Source: Bacterioplanoides sp. SCSIO 12839 (GTDB lineage: Bacteria > Pseudomonadota > Gammaproteobacteria > Pseudomonadales > Oceanobacteraceae). Taken from it: a DNA stretch of 64,000 bases. The notes under the pieces were generated by a model. That model did not search any database. It saw nothing but the letters and a program-made list of their open reading frames with translations, and was not told where the DNA came from. Where the stretch lies: NCBI RefSeq assembly GCF_024397975.1, contig NZ_CP073745.1, forward strand, positions 2,258,501 through 2,322,500, given 5' to 3'. Shown here piece after piece: positions 55,855-64,000 of the stretch. Each line of letters begins with the position of its first letter. Within the stretch, counting starts at the first letter, position 1. The translations under genes and the position numbers were made by a program.

Positions 55855-57450
55855 TCAGGCCGGAATACTGTAATGTTTATTCCAGATTGCCTGATAACGC
55901 GCTTTTTCTTCAGCCCACTGCTGTTCGGTCCAGCCCAGTTCTTCAGCACAAATGGCCCGAATTCTATCTTCGTAAATCAAGCCACCCTGCTCAATTAATA
56001 AACCCAGGCGGGTCCGGCGTAACAATAAGTCATCCAGATGAATCACCGCTTCATTGGCAGCCGCCCAGCGTAATTCAGCCCAAACCGCACGTGCTCCGGG
56101 AATCACTTCCAGTTCACCATCGCGCGCCAGAGACAACAAATCATCAACGTCCATACCGTAATGGCCGGTCAAACGCTTCTGAATATAGTCGGGCAATGTT
56201 AACAGTTGTGTACTGGTTGGATTGTATGATGTGAATATCTGCGCAGAAAACTCGCCATCGGTGAAGTTTTTCAGATATTTTTTTGTCGCATTTAATACGT
56301 CCAGCGCAATCAACCGGAAAGTCGTTAATTTGCCCCCGGAAACAGAAACCAGACCATTATCATCCCACACACTGTGGTCGCGTTTTTCTTTCGACGGATT
56401 CAGTGCACCAGAAGAAACCAGTGGCCGAACGCCTGCCCAGGACGAAATGATATCCCCTTCCTGAACATCCGCTTTCGGAAACTGATGACGTGCAACTTTT
56501 AATAAATATTCCAGTTCATCCCGGGTCATACTGGCTTCAGTATTATCAATACCTTCGTTATCCAAGTCGGTAGTACCAACGACTGTGCGCCCTTCCCAGG
56601 GGAAAATAAAAATCGGACGTTTATCGTCCGGGTGCATCGCCGTGTACGACTGAGATACCGGTAAACGCCAATAAGGAAGAACAATATGACTGCCACGTGC
56701 CGGGCGAATTTTTTTCTCACTGGTCACTTCACTGCGTAATTCATCCGCCCAGGCACCGGTGGCGTTGATTACAGCATCCGATTTTACGGAGTAAGTTTTA
56801 CCCGTTAAGGCGTCTTCCAGCACAGCACCAATAACACGATCACCGTCTTTAATCAGACTTTTAACACCAACATAATTAATTACGTCAGCGCCGTCTTTTT
56901 GTGCTTCGCGCAATACCCGAACCACCAGACGAGAATCATCGGTTACCGCATCCGCAAACTGGGTGCCGCCAATCAGATTTTCTTCGTTAATATTTGGACT
57001 GAGAAAACCCACTTTATCGTTTTCAAAAAATCGGCGATAACGGCGTCCGGCAAAAAAATCATAAATACGCAACAAGGTATTAAACACGAAGGGACCAGGG
57101 AAACCGCCCTTATAGTGCGCCATCATATACGCCATTTGATCCACAAGACCTGGGGCTTCCTGCATCAGACGTTCACGCTCCTGAACCGAATGCATAGTGG
57201 TTTTGACATCACCGGCGGCGATATAACGTAAACCACCATGAACCATTTTTGATGAGCGACTGGACGTTCCCCAGGCAAAGTCCTGGCGCTCCAGCAGTAA
57301 TGCTTTTAAACCGCGACGCGCGGCTTCACGGGCAATACCGGCACCGGTAATACCACCGCCGGCAATGATCACATCCCAATGTTCGTTTTCATTTTCCAGA
57401 CGAGATAATAATGTGTCCCGATTACCTGCTTGCCATGCTTGTTGCCACAT
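55855..57450 (-). CDS. Aerobic glycerol-3-phosphate dehydrogenase family protein
   Basis: A 531-residue FAD protein that would oxidise sn-glycerol-3-phosphate to dihydroxyacetone phosphate and pass electrons to quinones at the membrane. It has the FAD motif IIAGGGITGAGIAREAARRG, the family SSRSSKMVHGGLRYIAAGD segment, RPARGSHIV, and SVSGGKLTTFR near residue 390. A long open frame upstream is ignored because AGGA at good spacing picks the ATG at 57450. It is 20 bases upstream of the kinase gene. In this context it may supply or consume DHAP for the AGPS-like enzyme. Confidence 0.92.
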   Translation of the reverse strand: MWQQAWQAGNRDTLLSRLENENEHWDVIIAGGGITGAGIAREAARRGLKALLLERQDFAWGTSSRSSKMVHGGLRYIAAGDVKTTMHSVQERERLMQEAPGLVDQMAYMMAHYKGGFPGPFVFNTLLRIYDFFAGRRYRRFFENDKVGFLSPNINEENLIGGTQFADAVTDDSRLVVRVLREAQKDGADVINYVGVKSLIKDGDRVIGAVLEDALTGKTYSVKSDAVINATGAWADELRSEVTSEKKIRPARGSHIVLPYWRLPVSQSYTAMHPDDKRPIFIFPWEGRTVVGTTDLDNEGIDNTEASMTRDELEYLLKVARHQFPKADVQEGDIISSWAGVRPLVSSGALNPSKEKRDHSVWDDNGLVSVSGGKLTTFRLIALDVLNATKKYLKNFTDGEFSAQIFTSYNPTSTQLLTLPDYIQKRLTGHYGMDVDDLLSLARDGELEVIPGARAVWAELRWAAANEAVIHLDDLLLRRTRLGLLIEQGGLIYEDRIRAICAEELGWTEQQWAEEKARYQAIWNKHYSIPA

Positions 57451-57653
57451 GCTGAAAATTCCTGAATTAACCCTACCGCTATCGATACGAATAAGGTCTG
57501 TCGTTGACAATGTCTGAGAGGTTACCCGGCACTGGCCAATACGCCAGTGCCGGGTAAAAAGTGCGGTGTTCATGCCATTCGTCTGTGCGAATTTTTCAGC
57601 GGCATGTTCCGACACTTCGACGAGGTGAGAACCCAGCCATTCGTTAAATTAAC

Positions 57654-59273
57654 TTATTTGTACGATTTTCCTTGCTGCAGCAAAGTACCTGGATTAAGAC
57701 GCTGATCCGGATCAAAATCTTCGGTCAGTGTCTGCAATACCCGCATGCCCAGCTTACCTTTTTCTGCTTCCAGATAAGGGGCGTGATCTTTACCCACACC
57801 GTGCTGGTGAGAAATGGTTGCACGATGCCCGGCAATAACCTCAGAGGCAGCACCTTTTAACTTCTGCCAGCGCTTAAATGTCTGCTCATAGCTATCAGCA
57901 CAACGGAAGAAATACGTGGTGTAAATACTGCAGCCCTGACTGTAGAGGTGAGACAGGTGTGTGAACACCATAACGTCTTCATTCTCGTCTTTTAACGCAG
58001 TCTCCAGCGAGGTTTCAATATCGTTCAATAATTGATCGACATTATCCCAGTCGGTTGAGGTTTCCAGCGTATCAATGGCGATACCTTCTTCCCAGGTAGT
58101 CTCACGCAGGTATGGGAACTTAAACCGACCTTCAGCCCAGATCGAACCCATCATGTTAGCGATCACACCACCAACACCACCGTGAGACTTCAGCACCTTA
58201 CGGATTTGTTTTAACGAGGTTTTGTTCTGGAACTTACTACCCGTCACACCAAAGGTCAGCATCACACGGTTATCGTCCAGGCCACGGAAGCGCAGGAAAC
58301 GATCCAGCGCTTTAAACTGAGATTCTTTTGTGCCCAGATGTGCATGCGCTTTGGACTCTTTAGCGTTAGACACGCGCATCATCGACATAGGAACACGCTG
58401 CTGCACCAGTTCGCGTACCGCTGTTTTGGCCGCTTGCCAGTTCGGCATAAAATACACGAAGAATTTTTCTTCATCGGCGATGCGGCTGACACGTACCTTC
58501 ACTTCGGTGAAGATCCCCATGCGTCCTTCTGTGCCCATCGTCACTTCACGCATGTCCGGGCCAGCGGAAGATGCCGGAATCGTCGGAATATCCATTGAAC
58601 CGTGTAAGGTTTCCATACGACCACCGGCAAACATTTGCTCAATGCGACCGTAACGCAAGGATTGCTGTCCTGAAGAGCGAGAAGCAATCCAGCCACCAAT
58701 GGTTGCCAGCTCCCAGGATTGTGGGTAATGACCCAGAGTATAACCACGAGCACGCAGCTGTGACTCCACCAATGGGCCAGGTGTACCGGCACCAAAAGTA
58801 GCAATCTGACTTTCTTCGTTCAGATCCATCAACTGGTTCATACGACCCATATCAATGGTCAGAATAGCGCGCTGGCTTTCCTGCGGAGTAATGTGACCCG
58901 CAACTGAAGTACCACCCCCATAAGGAATCACTTCAAAATCATTCTGAACGGCAAAATCAAGCAGCTCGCGTACCTGAGCACTGGTTTCCGGATAGGCGAC
59001 ACCGTCAGGGAAAAACCCAAATTCGCCACTGTGCATTGCCAGCCAATCCGGAAAACTTTGACCACGAGCATGACGAACGCGATCTTCCGCCGCCGTCACA
59101 ATCAGTGGATGTTGTGGTAAACGTGAAGCAGGAACCTTGGCCATTACCTGATCCAGCGTGGCTGAAGGCAGGGGTTGCGGTTTACCGATAATTGAGTGGA
59201 TCAGATCACGTCCGTGAGCCGACACTTCTTTTGTGTAATTTTCATCACCCCAGCCATTCCAACGACGACCCAT
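57654..59273 (-). CDS. Alkylglycerone-phosphate-synthase-like FAD oxidase
   Basis: A 539-residue VAO/PCMH-type flavoprotein: FAD-binding_4 domain (about residues 85-265, VIPYGGGTSVAGHI and TIGGWIASRSSGQQSLRYG) and FAD-oxidase C domain. The opening RRWNGWGDE and the C-terminal ISHQHGVGKDHAPYL closely follow AGPS, the ether-lipid enzyme that swaps acyl-DHAP's acyl for a fatty alcohol. AGPS has SHHHGVG; here the middle His is Gln. An upstream Tyr motif (CSIYTTYFFR) is kept. It could make alkyl-DHAP or act as a related hydroxyacid oxidase. AAGGTGAAGG precedes the ATG. It heads the kinase/dehydrogenase run and is divergent from an AraC regulator. Confidence 0.85.
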   Translation of the reverse strand: MGRRWNGWGDENYTKEVSAHGRDLIHSIIGKPQPLPSATLDQVMAKVPASRLPQHPLIVTAAEDRVRHARGQSFPDWLAMHSGEFGFFPDGVAYPETSAQVRELLDFAVQNDFEVIPYGGGTSVAGHITPQESQRAILTIDMGRMNQLMDLNEESQIATFGAGTPGPLVESQLRARGYTLGHYPQSWELATIGGWIASRSSGQQSLRYGRIEQMFAGGRMETLHGSMDIPTIPASSAGPDMREVTMGTEGRMGIFTEVKVRVSRIADEEKFFVYFMPNWQAAKTAVRELVQQRVPMSMMRVSNAKESKAHAHLGTKESQFKALDRFLRFRGLDDNRVMLTFGVTGSKFQNKTSLKQIRKVLKSHGGVGGVIANMMGSIWAEGRFKFPYLRETTWEEGIAIDTLETSTDWDNVDQLLNDIETSLETALKDENEDVMVFTHLSHLYSQGCSIYTTYFFRCADSYEQTFKRWQKLKGAASEVIAGHRATISHQHGVGKDHAPYLEAEKGKLGMRVLQTLTEDFDPDQRLNPGTLLQQGKSYK

Positions 59274-59529
59274 ACCTTCACCTTTTATTCTTGTTACCGA
59301 CTGATTGCCCGAATTGTGGCAATCGTGGAGATTTTGTTCTTTATCAACAGGCCGTTTTTTAACAACCTGTTAGACCCGGACACGAGACAGGGTTACACTG
59401 TCAGCCGTGAAAAATAAGCGTCAGAGTCCTTCATAGTGCGCCCACTATAAAGCGTTTATCCGGACAATCACTGACCCAACGGGACAACACAGTAGTAAAT
59501 TGAGCCAGAGTAGTAAATTCAGCCAGTCG
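59274..59529. other. Divergent control region of glycerol-phosphate cluster
   Basis: Spacer between the AGPS-like and AraC genes. It contains a 6-bp inverted repeat (59433-59448) and AACAGG/CCTGTT near 59346-59371, whose end resembles the terminal repeat of the MITE-like element at 29787-29928. No clear -35/-10 pair stands out. Confidence 0.4.
59433..59448. promoter_or_regulatory. Candidate operator
   Basis: ATAGTG-CGCC-CACTAT perfect inverted repeat about 80-95 bases before the AraC-family start, between divergent genes. Confidence 0.35.
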
Positions 59530-60561
59530 ATGATTGATCAGGACTCTTTGGGCACGGCCTCAGCCAATGCCATTCGCCAATACTTACGCGCCGCGCAGGA
59601 TTACAACATCCAGGCGGAGGATGCACTGAATGCCGTCGGTATGCCACTGGGGCTGATCGATAACTCAGTCGCACGGGTGAATGGCCGCGACTTTCAAAGC
59701 CTGATTCATTGGTTGATCGAGCAAACGCAAGATCCGCTATTCGGGCTGAAAAGTGCGCGCTATGTGCAGCCCGGCTCTTACAGCCTGGTCGGTTATATGG
59801 CCATGAATTCCCGCAGTGCCCGCGAAGCACTGCACCTAACACCCGAATACGAAGCCATTGTCGGTGATATGGGAATCACCAAAATTGAAAAATACGGTCC
59901 GCATCTGGCCATGCGCTGGGTGTGTCAGTACGACGATCTTCTGGTTCGTCCTCACATGATCGATAACGTGCTCGGCTCCTGGTTGCTGTTTGCCCGCTGG
60001 CTGGCGGATATGGATGAAGGCAAACCGGAAAAGGTTCTGTTTGAACGCCCAAAACCCGATGCCAGCTTACTGCCCGCTTACGAAGAAATTTTTGGCTGCC
60101 CGCTGGAATTTAACGCCGATAGAAGCGCCCTGATTTTTCCGGAAGAGCTGCTGGATACCCCACTGCGTCAGCCCGACCCAATATTACTCACGACGCTTGA
60201 ACAACAAGCCAGTGCCGTCATGTCTGAAATTCAGGAGCGCCATCCGATTGTGATGCAAACCCGCACGTTATTGCGCACACTGATGGATGAAGGCTTACCA
60301 CGACGGGAAAAAGTAGCGGAACATTTAGGGATTACCGAGCGAACGCTGCAACGACGCCTGCAAGACGCCGGCACCGGCTACCAGCAACTGCTGGATGATT
60401 TACGCCAGGAAACAGCCATCGATTGGTTAACTACCACCGACCTTGCGATTAACGATATTGCGCTGAAACTGGGCTTCAGCGAAGCCCGCTCCTTTCACCG
60501 CCGCTTTAAAACCTGGACCGGTATCACACCAGGAGAATATCGTCAGCAGCACAGCAGCTGA
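59530..60561 (+). CDS. AraC-family transcriptional regulator
   Basis: A 343-residue activator with an N-terminal arabinose-binding-type sensor domain (PF12625-like, about residues 20-210) and a C-terminal AraC DNA-binding domain (about 250-343) with the two helix-turn-helix motifs RTLQRRLQDAGTGYQQLL and DIALKLGFSEARSFHRRFKTWTG, ending in GEYRQQHSS. The ATG at 59530 is used; an in-frame TTG at 59500 has no better ribosome site. Divergence from the AGPS-like gene makes that cluster its probable target. Confidence 0.88.
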   Translation: MIDQDSLGTASANAIRQYLRAAQDYNIQAEDALNAVGMPLGLIDNSVARVNGRDFQSLIHWLIEQTQDPLFGLKSARYVQPGSYSLVGYMAMNSRSAREALHLTPEYEAIVGDMGITKIEKYGPHLAMRWVCQYDDLLVRPHMIDNVLGSWLLFARWLADMDEGKPEKVLFERPKPDASLLPAYEEIFGCPLEFNADRSALIFPEELLDTPLRQPDPILLTTLEQQASAVMSEIQERHPIVMQTRTLLRTLMDEGLPRREKVAEHLGITERTLQRRLQDAGTGYQQLLDDLRQETAIDWLTTTDLAINDIALKLGFSEARSFHRRFKTWTGITPGEYRQQHSS

Positions 60562-60564
60562 CTT

Positions 60565-61380
60565 TTACCCTAATGCAATGGCCTGACGAATCAGGTTTTG
60601 TTTGGAAAAATTACCACCGGTTATTTTCGCTAACACGCCCTCTTTGCCTACCAGACTGAGCATGATTTCAGCTTCCGTACTACCTTGCCGATGTAAGCTT
60701 GCTGCCTGCTGACACAGCTTTATCAGGTTATTGTATTTATCCTGCAGCGCCTGTTTGCCCTTTTCGACAATGCCGTTATGCGGACAGAATAACACCTCAA
60801 AATCCAGTGCCAGCAGTGTTTCCAGACTGGTGATTAACTGCGCTAAATTTTCGTCTGCTCGCAACATTTTCAGCGAACGGGAAATATACATATCACCGCT
60901 GAACAAATATTTTTGCTGCGGGAAAAATAAGCAGGTCAGGTCTTTTGCATGCCCGGGAGTATGGACGGCGATGATTTCCGTACCGTCATCCAGCCGCATT
61001 GATTCTGGCAATGGCTGAGTCCGTGCCGGAATCAAACGCCCCCAGATCAGTTGTTGTAACCAGGGTGTGCGGTAACCCGTTGCGATTTTTTGTTGTCCTA
61101 ACTCAGGGGCATACGGCAACAGGTTTTTCATCTCAGCAATACGGCTGGCATTCCCGGCATGATCCTCATGATGATGAGTAATCAACAAACGCTGAATATC
61201 AACGTCGCCCAGCTCCTTACGGATAAAACGCCATTGATTGCTTGGGCCACAGTCAATCAGGGTGTCTCCCACCCGATAAACAATAAAGGTGGTATTAATG
61301 CCTGCGTTGAAGCGCCCAACCCGGAACCCTTCAACCGTATGAGCGCCATTGTCGTAGCAATAGTGTTTTAAAACTGCCAT
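60565..61380 (-). CDS. Metallo-beta-lactamase-fold hydrolase
   Basis: A 271-residue binuclear metal hydrolase with motif THHHEDHAGN (HxHxDH, about residue 61), a second His in HTPGHAKDLTC, Asp in FSGDMYIS and His in FCPHNG, so all metal ligands seem present. The family includes glyoxalase II-like thioesterases and many others, so the substrate is unknown. The start at 61380 is preferred; an upstream open frame lacks a family match. It is convergent with the AraC gene by three bases and so sits at the edge of the glycerol-phosphate cluster. Confidence 0.9.
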   Translation of the reverse strand: MAVLKHYCYDNGAHTVEGFRVGRFNAGINTTFIVYRVGDTLIDCGPSNQWRFIRKELGDVDIQRLLITHHHEDHAGNASRIAEMKNLLPYAPELGQQKIATGYRTPWLQQLIWGRLIPARTQPLPESMRLDDGTEIIAVHTPGHAKDLTCLFFPQQKYLFSGDMYISRSLKMLRADENLAQLITSLETLLALDFEVLFCPHNGIVEKGKQALQDKYNNLIKLCQQAASLHRQGSTEAEIMLSLVGKEGVLAKITGGNFSKQNLIRQAIALG

Positions 61381-61538
61381 AAGAATCACATCATCGTTGA
61401 CCGGCTGAGCAGTATGCACGGCACTGTGAAACGGGCAATGGCCGAATCGCCAGCCATGAATGACAGATATGACCACAACAATAATCCGCTATCAGTAATA
61501 TCCGCTCTCTCTTTTGGCAGCCTTCGGACAAGAAGCAG

Positions 61539-61567
61539 TCGAGTTACGAGCCACAAATCGCTATAAT
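61539..61567 (+). promoter_or_regulatory. Promoter of second RhlE helicase
   Basis: Perfect TATAAT at 61562-61567 with TCGAGT 17 bases upstream, about 35 bases before the helicase ATG. Confidence 0.55.
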
Positions 61568-61601
61568 CCGCGCCCTTTTGCATAAACACCCGAGACCTAC
61601 C

Positions 61602-63062
61602 ATGCCCTCTCCTGCTTCCTCCTTCGCTGATTTAGGCTTATCCGCCGACATTCTTAAAGCCATTGAGGAGCAAGGATACACCCAGCCGTCTCCAATTCAG
61701 GCGCAAGCAATCCCAGCGGTATTAACGGGTCAGGATGTCATGGCAGCCGCTCAAACCGGCACCGGTAAAACCGCAGGCTTTACCCTGCCCATTCTGGAAA
61801 AGCTCAGCAGTGGCGAGCGGGCACGTCCGAATCAGGTACGTGCTCTGATCATTACGCCAACCCGTGAGCTGGCTGCTCAGGTGGGTGATAACGTACGGGC
61901 GTATTCGGAACATTTGCCGCTGACTTCGGCGGTGGTGTTTGGTGGTGTCAAAATTAACCCACAAATGATGCGAATGCGTCGTGGGGCTGATGTTCTGGTT
62001 GCCACCCCGGGCCGGCTGCTGGATTTATATCAGCAAAATGCCGTGCGCTTTAAACAACTGGAAGTGCTGGTACTGGACGAAGCTGATCGCATGCTCGACA
62101 TGGGCTTTATTCACGACATTAAAAAGATTCTGAATATTCTGCCGAAAGAGCGTCAGAACCTGCTGTTTTCGGCCACTTTTTCTGACGACATCAAAGACTT
62201 GGCGAAACGTCTGACCAACAACCCGATCGAAATTTCAGTGACACCAGCCAACAGCACCGCTAAAAAAGTTGAGCAGGTTATTCACCCGGTAGATAAAAAA
62301 CAAAAGCCACGTTTGCTGAAATATTTAATTAAAGAAAATAACTGGCAGCAGGTATTGGTATTCTGCAAAACCAAACACGGCGCCAATCGCCTGACCCGCT
62401 ATCTGGAAGAAAATAATATTTCAGCCGCAGCCATTCATGGCAATAAAAGTCAGGGCGCACGTACCCGGGCATTGGCAGAATTTAAATCGGGTGATATCAG
62501 TGCTTTAATCGCCACCGATATTGCAGCTCGGGGCATTGATATTGATCAGCTGCCTCAGGTGGTGAACTTTGATTTGCCCAACGTGGCCGAAGATTATGTT
62601 CACCGTATTGGCCGTACCGGTCGTGCGGGAGCCAGCGGTCATGCAGTGTCTCTGGTCGCAGCGGATGAAGTCAAAGAATTATCTCAGGTTGAAAATCTGA
62701 TCGGCAAATTACTGGAACGCGATTATATTCCGGGCTTTGAGCCAGTACACGAAGTGCCGGTTACTACTTTACGCGCCAAACCGAAAAAGCCTAAAAAGCC
62801 CAAGAAACCGAAAACGTTTTCTGAACATAAAGATGGCCAGAGAAGTGGTGAAAAGAAACATCACGCTCAGGCTAAAAATGGCAGATCAGGAAATAAACCG
62901 ACCGGCAATAAATCATCGACTAATAAAACGTCGGGTAATTCAGAGAATAAAAATTCTCCCTGGAAAAAGTCCGGCGCCACCAAACGTAAGGTTGAAGGTG
63001 TGGCTAACAAAAATTCCAATAAACCAATACGCAAGCCACAAAAAAGAAAACCGGCCAATTAA
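61602..63062 (+). CDS. DEAD-box RNA helicase, RhlE-like
   Basis: A 486-residue helicase with intact motifs: [48 protein letters not shown] and HRIGRTGR. After about residue 380 comes a long basic, low-complexity tail (repeated KPKKPKKPK, then Asn/Ser/Lys-rich) that binds RNA nonspecifically; this tail distinguishes it from the helicase at 22455. The ATG at 61602 is used. A terminator overlaps the stop codon and waaC lies convergent beyond it. Confidence 0.93.
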   Translation: MPSPASSFADLGLSADILKAIEEQGYTQPSPIQAQAIPAVLTGQDVMAAAQTGTGKTAGFTLPILEKLSSGERARPNQVRALIITPTRELAAQVGDNVRAYSEHLPLTSAVVFGGVKINPQMMRMRRGADVLVATPGRLLDLYQQNAVRFKQLEVLVLDEADRMLDMGFIHDIKKILNILPKERQNLLFSATFSDDIKDLAKRLTNNPIEISVTPANSTAKKVEQVIHPVDKKQKPRLLKYLIKENNWQQVLVFCKTKHGANRLTRYLEENNISAAAIHGNKSQGARTRALAEFKSGDISALIATDIAARGIDIDQLPQVVNFDLPNVAEDYVHRIGRTGRAGASGHAVSLVAADEVKELSQVENLIGKLLERDYIPGFEPVHEVPVTTLRAKPKKPKKPKKPKTFSEHKDGQRSGEKKHHAQAKNGRSGNKPTGNKSSTNKTSGNSENKNSPWKKSGATKRKVEGVANKNSNKPIRKPQKRKPAN

Positions 63063-63071
63063 GCCGGTTTT
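63047..63071. terminator. Bidirectional terminator between helicase and waaC
   Basis: Perfect 9-bp stem AAAACCGGC/GCCGGTTTT, 7-base loop; T-run on either strand. It includes the helicase stop codon. Confidence 0.8.
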
Positions 63072-63100
63072 CTGCGTAAATATTGTTTGAACGGTTGCCT

Positions 63101-64000
63101 TTATTTAGCAATAACACCCACCAAATAATCAAACACCCGCTGCGGCGATATTTCCCGATAACAAGGTGGCTGAATATCGCCCGGCTCATTAAGCAAACAC
63201 TTTTTCGATAAACACGGTGCACAGTGCAGCTCACTTTTCATCACTTCAACCTGCGGGCCTAACACGCCGGTTAGCGATGCATCGGTTGCACCATAAATTG
63301 CTACGGAAGGGACTTCTAAGGCAGCAACCACATGCGATAAACCGGTATCGACGCCGACCACCGCCTGAGCATACGCCAGATAGGCATTCAGATCGTTCAG
63401 GCCCATTTTAGGCAGCACAGACACCCCATCGATGCCATCCGCAATACGTTCAGCGCGTTGTTTTTCTTCTTCATTACCCCAAGGCAGCATCACTTGTCGG
63501 CCAGACTGGGTAACCAGCTCGGCCAGTTGTTTCCAGTAAGCTTCTGGCCAGAGTTTGGTAATCCAGGTGGTGCCATGCAGAAACACCCAATAACCACCTT
63601 GCACATCCGGGCGCTGCCAACGGCTGCGATCAACGCCGTACGATAATGAATCGGGCACCTGATACCCCAACACCTGAGCAAACAACTGGCGCACACGAGG
63701 AATGGCATGCTGGCCTTTAGCAATAGCCTGGGGAAATTGATAAGCCTTAGCGGCGAGTGGTTCACGACAGGAATGTTTATCCAATCCGTAGCGCGGGCCA
63801 TTTGCCATGCGGGTAAACAAAGCACTTTTAATCAGCCCCTGAGCATCCAATACAATATCGTATTGCTCAGCCTTTAATTGCTGGCGGAATGCTTTCAGCT
63901 GTTGGCGGTTTTCTTTATTGAATAAATTTTTGCGCCAGCGCCGCCAGGCCACCGGAATTACTTTAGTAACGGCCGGGTGCCAGGTCGGAATATCCGCAAA
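63101..64000 (-). CDS. waaC: Lipopolysaccharide heptosyltransferase I (5' end cut by window edge)
   Basis: Adds the first L-glycero-D-manno-heptose to Kdo in the LPS inner core. Translation is open to the right edge, and the start is outside. The visible 299 residues contain the GT9 pattern: FADIPTWHPAV at the edge, VLDAQGLIKSALFTRMANGPRYGLD, HGTTWITKLWPEAYW, and VVGVDTGLSHVVAALEVPSVAIYGATD with the conserved sugar-nucleotide Asp-Thr-Gly. Cys pair CAPCLSKKC lies near the C-terminus. A shorter start (GTG at 63952) would delete conserved sequence and is rejected. Confidence 0.93.
   Translation of the reverse strand, partial: FADIPTWHPAVTKVIPVAWRRWRKNLFNKENRQQLKAFRQQLKAEQYDIVLDAQGLIKSALFTRMANGPRYGLDKHSCREPLAAKAYQFPQAIAKGQHAIPRVRQLFAQVLGYQVPDSLSYGVDRSRWQRPDVQGGYWVFLHGTTWITKLWPEAYWKQLAELVTQSGRQVMLPWGNEEEKQRAERIADGIDGVSVLPKMGLNDLNAYLAYAQAVVGVDTGLSHVVAALEVPSVAIYGATDASLTGVLGPQVEVMKSELHCAPCLSKKCLLNEPGDIQPPCYREISPQRVFDYLVGVIAK

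Noticed and set aside
57451-57615. N-terminal extension of the glycerol-3-phosphate dehydrogenase
   Set aside because: It has no family match and the downstream ATG has a proper ribosome site.
59341-59378. Second full copy of the MITE-like element
   Set aside because: Only one terminus of about 16 bases is similar; no body or second terminus is found.

Overview
The window looks like a chromosomal core segment of a marine-type gammaproteobacterium. The TCA block sdhCDAB-sucAB-lpd-sucCD with divergent gltA is laid out as in Pseudomonas and Oceanospirillales. Class I PHA synthase with a phasin, lptFG divergent from pepA, prmB-aroC, yejK, tcdA, ttcA and two RhlE-type helicases fit the same group. 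A Thalassolituus/Oceanospirillaceae-like organism is my inference, not a proven identity. I see no rRNA, tRNA, CRISPR array, prophage or complete insertion sequence.

Layout. 1-1.5 kb: PHA storage (phaC cut by the left edge, phasin, small DUF6489-type protein). 1.5-7 kb: minus-strand housekeeping genes (MFS permease, aroC, prmB, patatin phospholipase, DUF4892 secreted protein). 7-10.8 kb: envelope and accessory genes (zinc-ribbon miniprotein, a DUF885-like lipoprotein lacking its metal ligands, a beta-barrel protein and an unknown partner). 10.9-15.6 kb: DUF3422, YihY, then arsC-wrbA-DUF2069 and YtoQ. 15.6-16.5 kb: one AT-rich membrane-protein gene that looks foreign. 16.6-24.7 kb: lptFG/pepA, nitroreductase, YgjP-type peptidase, S24 repressor, RhlE helicase, glutathione peroxidase. 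24.8-28 kb: purine permease divergent from apt, then yejK. 28-33.7 kb: tcdA, chalcone-isomerase-like protein, a 142-bp MITE-like repeat, an Rrf2 regulator, cyclophilin, ttcA, greB. 33.7-33.9 kb: a 25-codon membrane ORF under a promoter overlapped by a Fur-box-like sequence.

34-47 kb holds the 2-oxoglutarate-to-oxaloacetate half of the TCA cycle on the minus strand. A readable divergent promoter pair serves sdhC and gltA, and terminators separate the blocks. 47-54 kb is signalling and surface: a CheZ-like helical protein, a MOSC protein, a 1051-residue lipoprotein with twelve propeller-type repeats, cheV, and a divergent EAL-HDOD protein. 54-61.4 kb is a glycerol-phosphate cluster: FGGY kinase, GlpD-type dehydrogenase, an alkylglycerone-phosphate-synthase-like flavoprotein, a divergent AraC regulator and a convergent metallo-beta-lactamase-fold hydrolase. 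The window ends with a second RhlE helicase and waaC (cut by the right edge).

The best candidates for something undescribed are the alkyl-glycerol-like cluster (54.2-61.4 kb), the CheZ-like protein with a CheZ-spaced Asp/Gln pair, the possibly Fur-controlled microprotein, and the twelve-repeat lipoprotein. All functional claims rest on reading motifs by eye; no database search was run.
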